Part shown: positions 44,086-53,573 of the stretch, in pieces | How the letters are laid out: each line of letters starts with the position of its first letter | Position numbering within the stretch: the first letter of the stretch is position 1 | Assembly (NCBI RefSeq): GCF_003402535.2 | Contig: NZ_AP025172.1 | Location: forward strand, 1,302,001-1,366,000 | Origin: Cupriavidus sp. P-10 | Lineage (GTDB): Bacteria > Pseudomonadota > Gammaproteobacteria > Burkholderiales > Burkholderiaceae | Length of the DNA stretch: 64,000 bases | Reading direction: 5' to 3' | Notes under the pieces: generated by a model | Told to the model about the DNA's origin: nothing | The model's database searches: none | The model's input: the letters and a program-made list of their open reading frames with translations, nothing else | Made by a program: the position numbers and the translations under genes

Positions 44086-44907
44086 CTAGAGAATTCGCGC
44101 GCCATTGCCTCTTAGCACGTACGCGTAGAGACGCGGGGTGCGATCAGCAAGAGTTGCGCGGCCCGCAACGATGTTGACATGTCGATCCCGAGTCAACTTC
44201 TGCGCCCAAGGCGATTTCAGCTCGGCAAGCTCGCGCGCCGTTTTGCGGCTCTTGGGGCTGCTGCTGAAGCTCAGCCAAGCCGAGTCGACGCTCACGCAGC
44301 CGACGGTGGTCGATTCGCGAATCTGCTCTCCGCTGACCGCTTTGGGTCCAGACACGATATCGCGCTCGATCTGCGCGTCCAGCGCCCTCCCGATGGCGAG
44401 GATCCGACGGCGAGTACTACCGAAGGAAATCCCTTTGTCCAGCGGAAGGACCTCTCGAAGCAGCTCAGTGGCCTGACGGTAGGGTAGATGGGCAGCCCAT
44501 TTGGCCTGCAGGTACTCCAATTCCGGCGTCACACGCTGGTGAACGGCCTTGCACAGCGGACTCACTGAGCGGCGCGGTTGTCCTTGCTTCGCCGCGCAGT
44601 TGCACGCCCACAGCCTCGGACTCGGCACGTCGACCTTGCCAAACACGGTTCGCAGCACGATCGACCGTGCGTCCTTATGCGCCAGCATCGAGCCACAACG
44701 ATCGCAAGCCAATTGGCCCCCCATCCACCCGGCAGTCTGCTCCGACACCAGTAACGATTGAACCTCAGCAAGCAAGGCGCGACCTTCGGCAAGTGTAAGT
44801 CCCAGGTCGGCGACGCTCCGGTCCTTTCGTTCCACCACAGCAACGATCGTTGCTTCAGTCTCACCCGTTTTCCCACCCTCCAGGCGGGCCTCGATGATCA
44901 GTCGCAT
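44086..44907 (-). pseudogene. ISKra4-family transposase, C-terminally truncated
   Basis: A minus-strand frame of 273 residues. It has the ISKra4 zinc-ribbon region (LACDRCGSMLAHKDARS, CNCAAKQGQ), the HLPYRQATELLREVLP segment and the first DDE strand (CVSVDSAW). Homology ends at about RTPRLYAYV; the last residues (LRGNGARIL) come from unrelated DNA. Full-length family members are about 150 or more residues longer, so the catalytic core is incomplete. The upstream 260 bases are shared with 183-442. Both copies are truncated and neither encodes an active enzyme. Confidence 0.8.
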
Positions 44908-45103
44908 AGCAACTCCGATCGGTTGGCAACGTCGCCAGCATAGCTGATACGGTCAGCGCGCCGGGCGGGCTGGATGGGCTCTTTTCGTTAGAAACTTCGC
45001 GGATTCCAAGCACCGTATCCCATCGGGTACGGCGCGGTCATGCCGTCTATGACGGCGGTCAAGTCAACGGAAATGGCCTCCCACGTTTTGGTTCACTCTC
45101 CTT
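44844..45103 (-). repeat. Direct-repeat copy of the 183-442 ISKra4 segment
   Basis: This stretch repeats 183-442 in the same orientation, gap-free with one mismatch, at a constant offset of 44,661 bases. It covers the transposase start and the outer end of the element (ending CACGTTTTGGTTCACTCTCC). The following base starts unrelated DNA on both sides. Confidence 0.85.
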
Positions 45104-45134
45104 CACGACACCGGGCGGTTATCTTGAAATTTGG

Positions 45135-45217
45135 TCAGCGGTTGACGCGAATGACTTTCTGAAGGATGTCGCGAGCGCTCTCGGTCCAGTTGAACGGCTT
45201 GGGTTGGTGTTGTAGTG
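45135..45217 (-). pseudogene. IS630-family transposase C-terminal scrap
   Basis: Minus-strand translation gives a HYNTN piece, then after a one-base shift KPFNWTESARDILQKVIRVN and a stop. This is the C-terminal end of IS630-family transposases. The upstream catalytic part is absent; the BKACE gene begins its 3' end 19 bases away. A leftover scar. Confidence 0.75.
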
Positions 45218-45235
45218 AGCGATGTGGGAAGGTGC

Positions 45236-46060
45236 TCAGCACAAGCTCAGGATCTCGCGAGCCTGAGCTGCGGTCGCGACGGGGCGACCATACTCCTCGC
45301 ACAGCTCGGCAACCTGGCGCACCAGCGCGGCGTTGGACAGGGCGAGTGTATTCTTGTCCATGCGCACATTGTCCTCGAGCCCGGTGCGGCAGTGCCCCCC
45401 TAGCTCGAGAGACCAGCGAGCCATCGTCAGTTGATCTCGACCAATGCCTGCGCCGGTCCACGTTGCATCGGGCGAAAGGCGGTTAAGGGTACGAACGTAG
45501 AATTCAAGCACTTCGCGATCGACAGGCATTGCATTCTTGATGCCCATCACAAATTGGATATGCAGGGGACCCACGATCGCGCCCGCTGCCTGCATAGCCG
45601 CGGCCTGGAAGATCATCGACAGGTCAAACGCCTCGACTTCGGGCTTGATGCCGTAGGTTTTCATTTCGGCGGCGAGCCAGTCGACCAGGTCGGGCGAATT
45701 GTCATAGACCCGGGTCGGGAAGTTGACGGAGCCGGTGGCCAGGGATGCCATGTCCGGCCGCAGGGATAGCATGGCACCTCGCTCATTGCCGGCCCCGGAG
45801 CGGCCCCCGGTGGACACCTGGGTGATCATGCCCGGCGCGTGCTTGCGAATGCCCTCCAGCACCAAGGCGAAACGATCAGGATTTGACGTGGGAGTTTCGT
45901 CATCGTTGCGTACGTGAAGATGGACCAGGGTCGCCCCGGCTTCGAATGCCGCCTGGGTCGACTCCACCTGCTCGCTCACCGTGATTGGCACAGCCGGATT
46001 GTCTTTCTTGCGCGGCAGTGATCCCGTGATCGCAACAGAAATGATGCAAGGCTTGTTCAT
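45236..46060 (-). CDS. BKACE-family beta-keto acid cleavage enzyme
   Basis: A 274-residue TIM-barrel protein of the 3-keto-5-aminohexanoate cleavage enzyme family. The zinc-binding His pair is in GATLVHLHVRNDD, followed by TQVSTGGRSGAGNERGAML, the GIGRDQL loop and the Glu in GHCRTGLEDNVRMDKN. The characterised member condenses a beta-keto acid with acetyl-CoA to give acetoacetate and a new acyl-CoA, and relatives accept other beta-keto acids. Start taken at 46060 (MNKPCIISV). It is the last gene of the catA-benABCD-transporter group on the minus strand, where a beta-keto acid (3-oxoadipate) is the expected intermediate. Confidence 0.8.
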   Translation of the reverse strand: MNKPCIISVAITGSLPRKKDNPAVPITVSEQVESTQAAFEAGATLVHLHVRNDDETPTSNPDRFALVLEGIRKHAPGMITQVSTGGRSGAGNERGAMLSLRPDMASLATGSVNFPTRVYDNSPDLVDWLAAEMKTYGIKPEVEAFDLSMIFQAAAMQAAGAIVGPLHIQFVMGIKNAMPVDREVLEFYVRTLNRLSPDATWTGAGIGRDQLTMARWSLELGGHCRTGLEDNVRMDKNTLALSNAALVRQVAELCEEYGRPVATAAQAREILSLC

Positions 46061-46116
46061 GCTTGATCTCAGTAGAATAGGTAGCGTGGACGCGGTATTT
46101 CTTGGTGCCTCCAGGG

Positions 46117-47517
46117 TCACCGATAACGCGACCTCTGTACTGGTTGGGCGCCGTCTAGAACGACCGTCCGTTCCGAATCCTCTTCGCCCTGGCCCGACCT
46201 GCTGTCGATCACCGATGCCGACCGCTTATGGTCAATCAGGAGCACAGCCAGCACTGCTATGACACCAGGCACTGCCATTGCGGCGAAATTCTGCTGGAGC
46301 GGAAGGGACATGCTTACCAGCACGCCGATGACAATGGGCGCGAGGATTGCGCCGCTTCTGCCGACACCAGATGCCCAGCCAATGCCCGTGCCCCGGACGG
46401 TAACTGGGTAGAACTGCCCTGCATAGGCGTACGTCACAATTTGCGTGCCGATCGTGGATGCTCCGGCGAGCGCAACCACGACGAACAAGGCCTCGGTCGG
46501 CATCTTGTAGCCAAGCAGCGTGATCGATATCGCGGCAAGTGCGTACATGCCAACCAGCACGTATTTGATATTGAACTTGTCTGCCAGCCAACCACCTCCG
46601 ATTGCGCCGGCCATCGCGCCAAAGTTCAACACCAGCACGAACGTCAGTGCCGAGCCGAGGCTATAGCCCGCGCCAGCCATGAGTTTCGCGAGCCAGGAGC
46701 TCAATGCATAGACCATGAACAGGCACATGAAGAAGGCGACCCATAGCATCACGGTGCTGAATCCGCGGCCATCACGGAACAGCATGCTGATGGGAGCGCT
46801 GGACCCTTTCTCGGTCTGCGGCAAGTCGAACCGGTCTGTCGTCTGAGCGCGGTAGGTGGGCTCCATCTGGGCCAGCACTGCTTTGAGAGTGTCCAGACGA
46901 TTGCGCTGGATCAGGAAGGCCAGTGACTCCGGCATCAGCTTCAACGCAGCAGGGATGATAAGTACGGGAACGCTCGCAGCCAGGAATACCGATTGCCAAC
47001 CATACGTCTCGATCAGTGATTTGCCCATGATTGCGGCGAGAATCCCGCCTACGGAATACCCGCTAAACATCAGCGTGACCATGGTTCCGCGGATCTTGCG
47101 CGGCGAGAACTCTGTCATCTGGGCGACGACATTGGGCATCACACCGCCGATGCCCAATCCGGCAAGGAACCGGGTAATGCTGAACGTGACCGGATCCTGC
47201 GTCATTCCCGCCGCAGCAGTAAAGACGCTGAAGAGCGCAATACAGACTGCAATGGCTTTTGGCCGGCCAATGCGATCGGCAATCGTACCCATGATGACGG
47301 CGCCGAACATCATGCCGAACAGCGCGGAACTGACCATGAAGCCGGCGCGGGTCGCGTCGACGCCCATGTCTTTCATGATGGATGGGAGCGCAATGCCCAC
47401 GACGGCAAGGTCATAGCCGTCAAAGATGATGATAAGCGCGCACCAGAACAGCAGGCCAGCGTGGAATCTGTTGAAGCGCACATCGTCGGCGAGCTTGTGA
47501 ACGTCAATATGACGCAT
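46117..47517 (-). CDS. benK: MFS transporter, aromatic acid:H+ symporter (BenK-like)
   Basis: A 466-residue, 12-helix AAHS-family permease. The N-terminal FHAGLLFWCALIIIFDGYDL with the conserved Asp pair, the loop GTIADRIGRPKAI, and GGVMPNVVAQMTEF are family signatures. It would import benzoate or methylbenzoate with protons. Start at 47517 (MRHIDVHKLADD). It lies downstream of benD in the ben operon; the gene symbol follows that context and remains tentative for substrate. Confidence 0.8.
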   Translation of the reverse strand: MRHIDVHKLADDVRFNRFHAGLLFWCALIIIFDGYDLAVVGIALPSIMKDMGVDATRAGFMVSSALFGMMFGAVIMGTIADRIGRPKAIAVCIALFSVFTAAAGMTQDPVTFSITRFLAGLGIGGVMPNVVAQMTEFSPRKIRGTMVTLMFSGYSVGGILAAIMGKSLIETYGWQSVFLAASVPVLIIPAALKLMPESLAFLIQRNRLDTLKAVLAQMEPTYRAQTTDRFDLPQTEKGSSAPISMLFRDGRGFSTVMLWVAFFMCLFMVYALSSWLAKLMAGAGYSLGSALTFVLVLNFGAMAGAIGGGWLADKFNIKYVLVGMYALAAISITLLGYKMPTEALFVVVALAGASTIGTQIVTYAYAGQFYPVTVRGTGIGWASGVGRSGAILAPIVIGVLVSMSLPLQQNFAAMAVPGVIAVLAVLLIDHKRSASVIDSRSGQGEEDSERTVVLDGAQPVQRSRYR

Positions 47518-47616
47518 GCTTTGTCTCCTCCATTGTTTTAGGAATGGTCGCGGCGTTCTCCGCGGCAACTGCGGTTCTCGCGCGCGCCTCCAGCTCGTCT
47601 CTTCTTTCGATGAGTT

Positions 47617-48393
47617 CTAGCCGTTGTCGCCGCCCGCAACCGGCAGCACAGCGCCCGTGATATAGCCTGCCTCGTCAGAGGCAAGGAACAGAATCGGCGC
47701 GATTTGTTCGTCGAGCGTGCCGTAGCGTTTGAAGAAAGTCGACTCAGTAACCTGCGTCACCGCCTCGCCCATCCAGGTCCTCTCTTGCTCGCTATCACCG
47801 GCCGCGTTGCGAGGCACGCGCCGGGGAGGCGCCTCGGTTCCGCCGGGTGCCGCAGCAACCACGCGGATGTTGTGCTCGCCATACTCCATCGCAAGCGACT
47901 GGGTTAACGCGTTGACACCGCCCTTTGCAGCCGAATACGGAACGCGGCGGATGCCGCGCGTTGCATTCGAGGAAACGTTGACGATGGTTCCGCGTCCTTG
48001 AGCGAGCATGTGCGGAAGCACCGCGTGGCAGCTGTACAAGGTCGGCATGAGCGAGCGGCGGATTTCCGCATCAATCTGAGCCGGTTCGAAGTCGGCATAG
48101 GGCCGCATGCGAATGGCTCCGCCGACGCCGTTTATCAGAATGTCAATTCGACCAAATTTCTCCACGGCGAAGGCCATCGTGGACGCCGCGCCTTCATAGG
48201 TCTCGAGGTCGGCAATGAAGCCGGCAGTGTCGGCCCCAACTGCTTCCGCCGCGACCTCGGAGACGAAGTCGGCGCGGTCGACAAACAGAACCTTCGCACC
48301 TTCAGCGGCGGCGCGTAGCGCGACGCCGCGTCCGATACCCTGCGCGGCACCGGTGACCACCATCACCTTGCCTTCGAATCGCCTGGCGCTCAT
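47617..48393 (-). CDS. benD: cis-1,6-dihydroxycyclohexadiene carboxylate dehydrogenase
   Basis: A 258-residue SDR: GKVMVVTGAAQGIGRG, INGVGG, catalytic Ser in NVSSNATRGI, Tyr and Lys in YSAAKGG, and a C-terminal YITGAVLPVAGGDNG. NGVGGAIRMRPYADF is characteristic of BenD/XylL. It rearomatises the benzoate cis-diol to catechol with loss of CO2 and formation of NADH. The start ATG overlaps the benC stop by four bases (48390-48393), which indicates coupling within benABCD. Confidence 0.9.
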   Translation of the reverse strand: MSARRFEGKVMVVTGAAQGIGRGVALRAAAEGAKVLFVDRADFVSEVAAEAVGADTAGFIADLETYEGAASTMAFAVEKFGRIDILINGVGGAIRMRPYADFEPAQIDAEIRRSLMPTLYSCHAVLPHMLAQGRGTIVNVSSNATRGIRRVPYSAAKGGVNALTQSLAMEYGEHNIRVVAAAPGGTEAPPRRVPRNAAGDSEQERTWMGEAVTQVTESTFFKRYGTLDEQIAPILFLASDEAGYITGAVLPVAGGDNG

Positions 48394-49412
48394 GGGGTCA
48401 CCGGGGCTGCGTTGGGCGTGAACTTCTCGTAATGGAAGCTGTTGGGCTTCACGCCGTTGTCGTCGAAATACTTGCGCACCGCGTCGACCATCGGCGGAGG
48501 TCCGCACAGGTACACGTCAACATCACCATCGTTCAGACATTCAGCCGGCATATGCTGGGTCACCCAGCCCTTGCGGGGATGGCTCGATTCCGCTTCTGCG
48601 ACCACGGTGCTGAACGTAAAGTTCGGCAACTTCGCGACGTACGCCTCGATAGCCTCCACCTGGACAAGGTCGAGGTCTCGTGTCACGCCGTAGATGAGAT
48701 GCACCTTCTGCTCAGAGTTCGCGCGAATCAGGACTTCCAGCATCGACAGGAATGGGGCCAAGCCCGTGCCGCCAGCCAGGAACAGCAAGGGACGCTCCAC
48801 TGCCCGGAGGTAGAAGCTGCCCAGGGGGCCGGTCAGTTGCACCTTGTGGCCTGGCTGCGCCGATTCGAGCCAGGTGCTCATCACGCCGCCAGGGATTTTC
48901 TTGATCAGGAAGCTGATTTTTGATGCGCCTGGCGCAGACGAAAATGAGTACGACCGATGCTTTCCGCTGCCGGGGACGTCGATGTTCACATACTGGCCAG
49001 CGAGGAAGACCGGAGGGATGGTGTCCACGTCCAACTCAAGGACCACCGCCGCATCATTGTGCTGTTCGACTTTCGTGACCGTCGCAGCGAATTTGCTTTG
49101 CTCGGTCTTGCACATCGTCGACGATGCCGGAACTGCGATGACGCAGTCACTCTGCGGCACCATCTGGCACGTGAGCACGAGACCGCTAGCTTTCTCGTCG
49201 TCGCTCAACGCGTCCTCGATGAAGTCGTCGCCCAGATCGTAGCGGCCGCTCTCTGCGCGGCACTTGCAGGTGCCACACACGCCGTCGGAGCAATCCATCG
49301 GCAGGTTAATCTTGGCGCGAAAAGCGGCATCGAGAACCTTTTCGCCGGCCTTGCATTCGACAAAGCGGGTCACGCCGTCTTCAAAGTTCAGTGCGATGTT
49401 GTAGCTGGACAT
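48390..49412 (-). CDS. benC: Benzoate 1,2-dioxygenase reductase
   Basis: A 340-residue electron-transfer protein. The N-terminal plant-type ferredoxin has Cys41, Cys46 and Cys49 (CSDGVCGTC) and Cys82. An FAD domain follows (HRSYSFSSAPG) and then an NAD domain (FLAGGTGLAPFLSM, YLCGPPPMVDAV). It passes electrons from NADH to the BenAB oxygenase. Start at 49412 (MSSYNIALNF); it lies 38 bases after benB. Confidence 0.92.
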   Translation of the reverse strand: MSSYNIALNFEDGVTRFVECKAGEKVLDAAFRAKINLPMDCSDGVCGTCKCRAESGRYDLGDDFIEDALSDDEKASGLVLTCQMVPQSDCVIAVPASSTMCKTEQSKFAATVTKVEQHNDAAVVLELDVDTIPPVFLAGQYVNIDVPGSGKHRSYSFSSAPGASKISFLIKKIPGGVMSTWLESAQPGHKVQLTGPLGSFYLRAVERPLLFLAGGTGLAPFLSMLEVLIRANSEQKVHLIYGVTRDLDLVQVEAIEAYVAKLPNFTFSTVVAEAESSHPRKGWVTQHMPAECLNDGDVDVYLCGPPPMVDAVRKYFDDNGVKPNSFHYEKFTPNAAPVTP

Positions 49413-49450
49413 GTTACCTCCTGCGTCCTTTCTCATTCCAACCCGTGGCA

Positions 49451-49939
49451 TCAGACGTGGTAGACGTCCAGCACCTGGCGGATATAGTCGTTCTTGAGCG
49501 CAATCTTCTTGCTCGAAATCAGCAACCGGTCGTCAACGTTGCGGAAGGTGATGTAGGCGGTGCCGAAATACTGATCCGTGACCTTGTAACGATGGCTCAA
49601 CGTGTTGAAGTTGTATCGAACGTCGACTTCGTTATCCCGCTCCGCCAGCACTTCGATATTGGTAACGTGGTGGCTGGTGCGCGGCTCCGGCATCGACGCG
49701 CTGCTGCGCTCCGTTCTGATACGAAACACCCGGTCTTCCAGGCCGCCGCGGTCGGCGTAGTACATCAGGGAAATTTGGCTTTGCGGGTCTTCGGTGAGCT
49801 TGTCATCGTCATCCCAGGCCGGCATCCAGTAGGTGACGTCTGCTGTGTAGCAGGCCAACCACTCGTCCCACTGACGGTCATCCAGAAAGCGCGCCTCTTG
49901 ATAGAGAGCGCCACAGATCTTTTGATAGTCGATGCTCAT
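49451..49939 (-). CDS. benB: Benzoate 1,2-dioxygenase small subunit
   Basis: A 162-residue beta subunit of ring-hydroxylating dioxygenases (NTF2-like fold): [29 protein letters not shown], and [18 protein letters not shown]. It stabilises the alpha3beta3 oxygenase. Its ATG overlaps the benA stop by four bases (49936-49939). The length matches the family. Confidence 0.9.
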   Translation of the reverse strand: MSIDYQKICGALYQEARFLDDRQWDEWLACYTADVTYWMPAWDDDDKLTEDPQSQISLMYYADRGGLEDRVFRIRTERSSASMPEPRTSHHVTNIEVLAERDNEVDVRYNFNTLSHRYKVTDQYFGTAYITFRNVDDRLLISSKKIALKNDYIRQVLDVYHV

Positions 49940-51294
49940 ACGGCTGCCTCCGCCTGTTCTTGGCGCAGGGCTTCGCGCATCACCCGCATCCAATATTCGT
50001 GTTGAACCACAAAGAGACCTTCATCTTCGCTACGCTCGCCCGAGATAAGCGGGTTCAAACCCATGCCTTTCGCATTCGCGTCAGGTCCATGGACCCACAA
50101 CGGTGCGCCGCGCGACATGTCGTTCCACATCGACGTCGTGCTGGCGTAACCCGCCTGGCACGCGCGGAACTCTTCGAGGTCGTCGCTGGTGCCCATGCCC
50201 GAGACGTTGAAGAAGTCTTCGTATTGACGAATGCGGATCGCGCGGCTTTCTGCGCTTTCGCCCTTCGGTGCGAAGCAGAAGATGCTGACTTCTGTCTTGT
50301 CGACACTGATCGGACGGACGACGCGAATCTGGGTACTGAACTGATCCATCAGGAACACGTTCGGATACAAGCACAGGTTTCGTGTCTGATTCACGATGTA
50401 CTTGGCTTTGTCTTCGCCAACGCGAGCTGTGATTTCGTCGCGATGTTGATAGACAGGACGCACTTCAGGATTCATCGTGTTGGTCCAAAGCAGGATATGG
50501 CCATGCTCGAAGCCATACACGCCCGCAACCGACTTGCTCCAACCATTTGCATCAACGGCCTTGGTGCCTTCGACATGGCGGCGGCCCATCGTTGCGGCAT
50601 AGTTCCAGTGCACGGTGCTGACGTGATAGCCGTCACAACCGTTTTCCATCTGCATCTTCCAGTTGCCGTCGTAGATGTACGAAGAGTTGCCTCGCAACAC
50701 TTCGAGACCATCCGGCGCCTGCGAGACGATTTGGTCAATGATGACCTTCGTCTCGCCGAGATAGTCCTCGAGCGGCATTACGTCTTCGCTCAGGCTGCCA
50801 AACAGGAAACCGCGATAGTTCTGGAAGCGCGCGACCTTCTTCAGGTCGTGCGATCCCTGCTTGTTGAACTGCACCGGATACTCGGTGGTCTTCTCGTCCT
50901 TTACCTTCAGCAGCTTGCCGGCGTTCGAGAAGGTCCAGCCGTGGAACGGGCAGGTGAAGCTGCCCTTGTTGCCGTGCTTGCGACGGCACAGCATGGCGCC
51001 CTTGTGAGCACACGCGTTGATGACCGCGTGCAACTCACCGGCCTTGTCACGCGTGATGACAATTGGCTGACGACCAATCCACGTCGTGTAGTAATCGTTA
51101 TTGTTCGGTACCTGGCTTTCGTGCGCGAGGTAGACCCAGTTGCTCTCGAAGATGTGCTTCATCTCGAGTTCGTACAAATCGGCGTTCGTGAAGATGTCGC
51201 GGCGACAACGGAAGACACCATTTTCCTTGTCATCCTGGACGGCGTTGCTCAGCAAATCGTCCAGTTGCCGTGCTTTATCGAAAGTTGCGGACAT
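49936..51294 (-). CDS. benA: Benzoate 1,2-dioxygenase large subunit
   Basis: A 452-residue Rieske oxygenase alpha subunit. Rieske ligands are Cys95-His97 (ACAHKG) and Cys115-His118 (CPFHGW). The mononuclear iron site is in [16 protein letters not shown]. It adds O2 to the ring of benzoate, or methylbenzoate, giving the cis-1,2-diol carboxylate. Residues that would tell benzoate from p-toluate preference cannot be judged by eye. It lies downstream of catA, separated by about 100 bases with a hairpin. Confidence 0.92.
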   Translation of the reverse strand: MSATFDKARQLDDLLSNAVQDDKENGVFRCRRDIFTNADLYELEMKHIFESNWVYLAHESQVPNNNDYYTTWIGRQPIVITRDKAGELHAVINACAHKGAMLCRRKHGNKGSFTCPFHGWTFSNAGKLLKVKDEKTTEYPVQFNKQGSHDLKKVARFQNYRGFLFGSLSEDVMPLEDYLGETKVIIDQIVSQAPDGLEVLRGNSSYIYDGNWKMQMENGCDGYHVSTVHWNYAATMGRRHVEGTKAVDANGWSKSVAGVYGFEHGHILLWTNTMNPEVRPVYQHRDEITARVGEDKAKYIVNQTRNLCLYPNVFLMDQFSTQIRVVRPISVDKTEVSIFCFAPKGESAESRAIRIRQYEDFFNVSGMGTSDDLEEFRACQAGYASTTSMWNDMSRGAPLWVHGPDANAKGMGLNPLISGERSEDEGLFVVQHEYWMRVMREALRQEQAEAAV

Positions 51295-51366
51295 GAGTCG
51301 TCTCCCTATGCGGGCTTCGTGATCAAGCCCTTTGGCATCGGTTCAGATAATTCTTGCGGGGAAGTT

Positions 51367-51390
51367 GGCGGCCTGGCGAGAGAGGCCGCC
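51367..51390 (-). promoter_or_regulatory. Hairpin between catA and benA
   Basis: GGCGGCCT-N8-AGGCCGCC, a perfect eight-base stem, lies just downstream of the catA stop (51401) and upstream of benA (51294) on the same strand. With no T-run it is more likely to be a partial terminator or an mRNA processing or stabilising element that sets catA to ben ratios. Confidence 0.45.
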
Positions 51391-51400
51391 GCGTGAGGGG

Positions 51401-52336
51401 TTACGCCGTGGCGGAGGCGCGAGGGCGCTTCACAAGCTGGTTGTCCTTGCCTTGCACCAGCGGGGTCAACTCGATGTTGAATTCGATTTCCTTGTACGCG
51501 TCGCCCTTGAGGCCGAGCGCGGCACCGCCCGTCTTCTCGACAACGTGCGGCACAAGTTCTTCGCGAGTTGCATAAGCGAAGTCGTCCCAGATCAGCGGAT
51601 CGCCTTCGATATTGATCTGCGTCGTGAGCTTGCGAGTCTTGTCGCTCGTTACGAAGAAGTGTACGTGCGCCGGGCGGTTGCCGTGGCGGGCAATCACGTC
51701 AAGCAACTGTTGCGTGGCGCCTTGCGGCGGACAGCCGTAGCCAACGGGCATCAGCGTGCGGAACTCGTACTTGCCGTTAGCCCCGGTCTTCACCGCGCCG
51801 CGAAGGTTGAAATCGTCTTGCGCGCCGGTCGGATCGAAGTGCGAGTAAAAGCCCTTGGAGTTGGCGTGCCAGCATTCGACAACCGCATCGGCCACGGGCT
51901 TGCCGTCCGGTCCGGTCACAGTGCCACGGATGATGAGCGGACCCGCGTCTTCGTCGGCATTGAGATCAATCCTGGAGACGCCATCGCGCACCGGGGCGCC
52001 AGCAACATACAGCGGGCCTTCGATCGTGCGCGGCGTGCCACCGTGGATGTCAGCTTCACGGTCCTCTGCATCCATGCGGATGTCGAGATACTTCTCGAGA
52101 CCAAGGCCAGCGGCCAGGAGGGCCGCCTCACCATCTTGTCCGAGCTTGTTGAAGTAATTCACACCGGCCCAAATCTCGTCGGGCGTCATGTCGAGGTCAT
52201 CGATGGCCTTGAAGAGGTCGCTTAGCAGACGATGAGTAATCTGCTTGGTACGAGCGTTGCCCTCCTGGTTTCCCAGATTGGCAGCGGCCTTCAGCAGGTC
52301 CTGCACTTCCTTCGAGTCGAACACTTTGACACTCAT
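51401..52336 (-). CDS. catA: Catechol 1,2-dioxygenase
   Basis: A 311-residue intradiol dioxygenase. Iron ligands are Tyr in GPLYVAGAP, Tyr in SKGFYSHFD, and two His in RPAHVHFF. The N-terminal helical dimerisation region is present (MTPDEIWAGVNYFNKLG). It opens catechol between the hydroxyls to cis,cis-muconate, or 4-methylcatechol to 3-methylmuconate. It is the first gene of the minus-strand ben unit and faces a divergent LysR gene over a 174-base region with two ATAC-N7-GTAT-like sites. Confidence 0.92.
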   Translation of the reverse strand: MSVKVFDSKEVQDLLKAAANLGNQEGNARTKQITHRLLSDLFKAIDDLDMTPDEIWAGVNYFNKLGQDGEAALLAAGLGLEKYLDIRMDAEDREADIHGGTPRTIEGPLYVAGAPVRDGVSRIDLNADEDAGPLIIRGTVTGPDGKPVADAVVECWHANSKGFYSHFDPTGAQDDFNLRGAVKTGANGKYEFRTLMPVGYGCPPQGATQQLLDVIARHGNRPAHVHFFVTSDKTRKLTTQINIEGDPLIWDDFAYATREELVPHVVEKTGGAALGLKGDAYKEIEFNIELTPLVQGKDNQLVKRPRASATA

Positions 52337-52397
52337 GTCTGCTCCTAAACTTTCTGTGCTTTGGTGGGGTAAACCCTTGTTTCAAGTCGATCTGAAT

Positions 52398-52412
52398 GTA
52401 CTCAGAAGGTAT
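52398..52412. promoter_or_regulatory. BenM/CatM-type operator, site 1 (catA side)
   Basis: GTAC-N7-GTAT (ATAC-N7-GTAC on the minus strand) differs by one base from the ATAC-N7-GTAT sequence bound by BenM and CatM. It lies 62 bases upstream of the catA start. Confidence 0.6.
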
Positions 52413-52492
52413 AATGCGGCCTTGAAACAGAGCGTGATGGCAGAATAGAGGACGGCAAACAGGTGAGTCCAACACCGTTTTAGTATCGGATC

Positions 52493-52507
52493 ATATCTTG
52501 GAGGTAT
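52493..52507. promoter_or_regulatory. BenM/CatM-type operator, site 2 (LysR side)
   Basis: ATAT-N7-GTAT, one base from the consensus ATAC-N7-GTAT. It overlaps the ribosome site just before the LysR start at 52511, a position suited to autorepression. Confidence 0.5.
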
Positions 52508-52510
52508 TGT

Positions 52511-53434
52511 ATGGAGCTGCGACATCTTCGCTATTTTGTAGCGGTTGCCGAGGAACGCAACTTCACGCGCGCAGCAAAGCGGCTCCATATCGCGCAGCCG
52601 CCGTTAAGCCGCCAAATACAGCAGCTCGAAGAAACACTGGGGGTCCAGCTATTCGAACGAAGCTCTCGTCCGCTCAAGCTCACCGAGACAGGCAAGTTTT
52701 TTTACTCGCACGCAGTGCATCTCATTGCGCAGACGAACGAGCTGGAATCCATGACAAGGCGTGTTGGCAGCATCGAGCGCAGTCTGTCCGTCGGCTTTGT
52801 GGGGTCCACGCTCTACGGCATGCTTCCAAAGATCATTCGGCGATTCCGGGACGAGAACAAGTCGGTCGAGCTCAGCCTCCACGAGATGTCGACGATGGAC
52901 CAGATTCGCGCCCTCAAGGACGGACGCATCGATGTAGGGTTCGGTCGGATTCGACACGAGGATGCGAACATCCGCCGGGTGATTCTCCGCGAGGAGAAAA
53001 TGATCGTTGCACTTCCTGTCGGTCATCCGCTCTCAACCTCGAAGCCGGTGCTCGCGCTTCGGGACCTCATCTACGAAACACTCATTGTTTTCCCCAAGGC
53101 ACCGAGGCCAAGCTACGCGGATCAGGTTCTGTCGGCTTTCCAGGAGCGAGCCCTCACCCCTCGGCGCATCTATGACGTGCGCGAATTGCAGATTGCATTG
53201 GGGCTTGTCGCGGCAGGAGAAGGGATTGCAGTCGTCCCAAGCAGCGTCTATGGGCTGAAGCGCGACGACGTGAGCTACATGGAACTGGACGACCCAACCC
53301 TCACCTCGCCCATTATCATGAGTATGCGTGCGATGGATGAGTCGCGTGACATCAAGGAAATGCTGGAACTGATTTATCGACTCTACGAGGAAGAGGGAAT
53401 TCCCTATGTGCCTCGCACGGACAAGGGGTCATAG
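52511..53434 (+). CDS. LysR-family regulator of benzoate/catechol genes (BenM/CatM-like)
   Basis: A 307-residue LTTR. The N terminus MELRHLRYFVAVAEERNFTR through LHIAQPPLSRQIQQLEE is the BenM/CatM/CatR style. The effector domain contains the usual hinge and SVGFVGSTLYGMLPKIIRRF. It is divergent from catA-ben, with two consensus-like operators in between. BenM-type proteins respond to benzoate and muconate. It converges tail to tail with the second LysR gene at 53574-54470. The exact name (BenM or CatM) is left open. Confidence 0.85.
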   Translation: MELRHLRYFVAVAEERNFTRAAKRLHIAQPPLSRQIQQLEETLGVQLFERSSRPLKLTETGKFFYSHAVHLIAQTNELESMTRRVGSIERSLSVGFVGSTLYGMLPKIIRRFRDENKSVELSLHEMSTMDQIRALKDGRIDVGFGRIRHEDANIRRVILREEKMIVALPVGHPLSTSKPVLALRDLIYETLIVFPKAPRPSYADQVLSAFQERALTPRRIYDVRELQIALGLVAAGEGIAVVPSSVYGLKRDDVSYMELDDPTLTSPIIMSMRAMDESRDIKEMLELIYRLYEEEGIPYVPRTDKGS

Positions 53435-53573
53435 AACGGTCGTCGTTGCCGACATGTGCGGTAGCGCGTCTCCCGCCAATTGATCGGCAGATGTGAAGGC
53501 GCCGATTTGGATACTGGGGTCAGCAGCCCGGCGCTGGCGTTTTCCTATCTGGCACCGACCCAGAACTAGGACG

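Noticed and set aside
44086..44907. Intact ISKra4 transposase gene
   Set aside because: The frame is open, but homology ends at about residue 264 and the rest of the DDE core is missing, so it was called a pseudogene.
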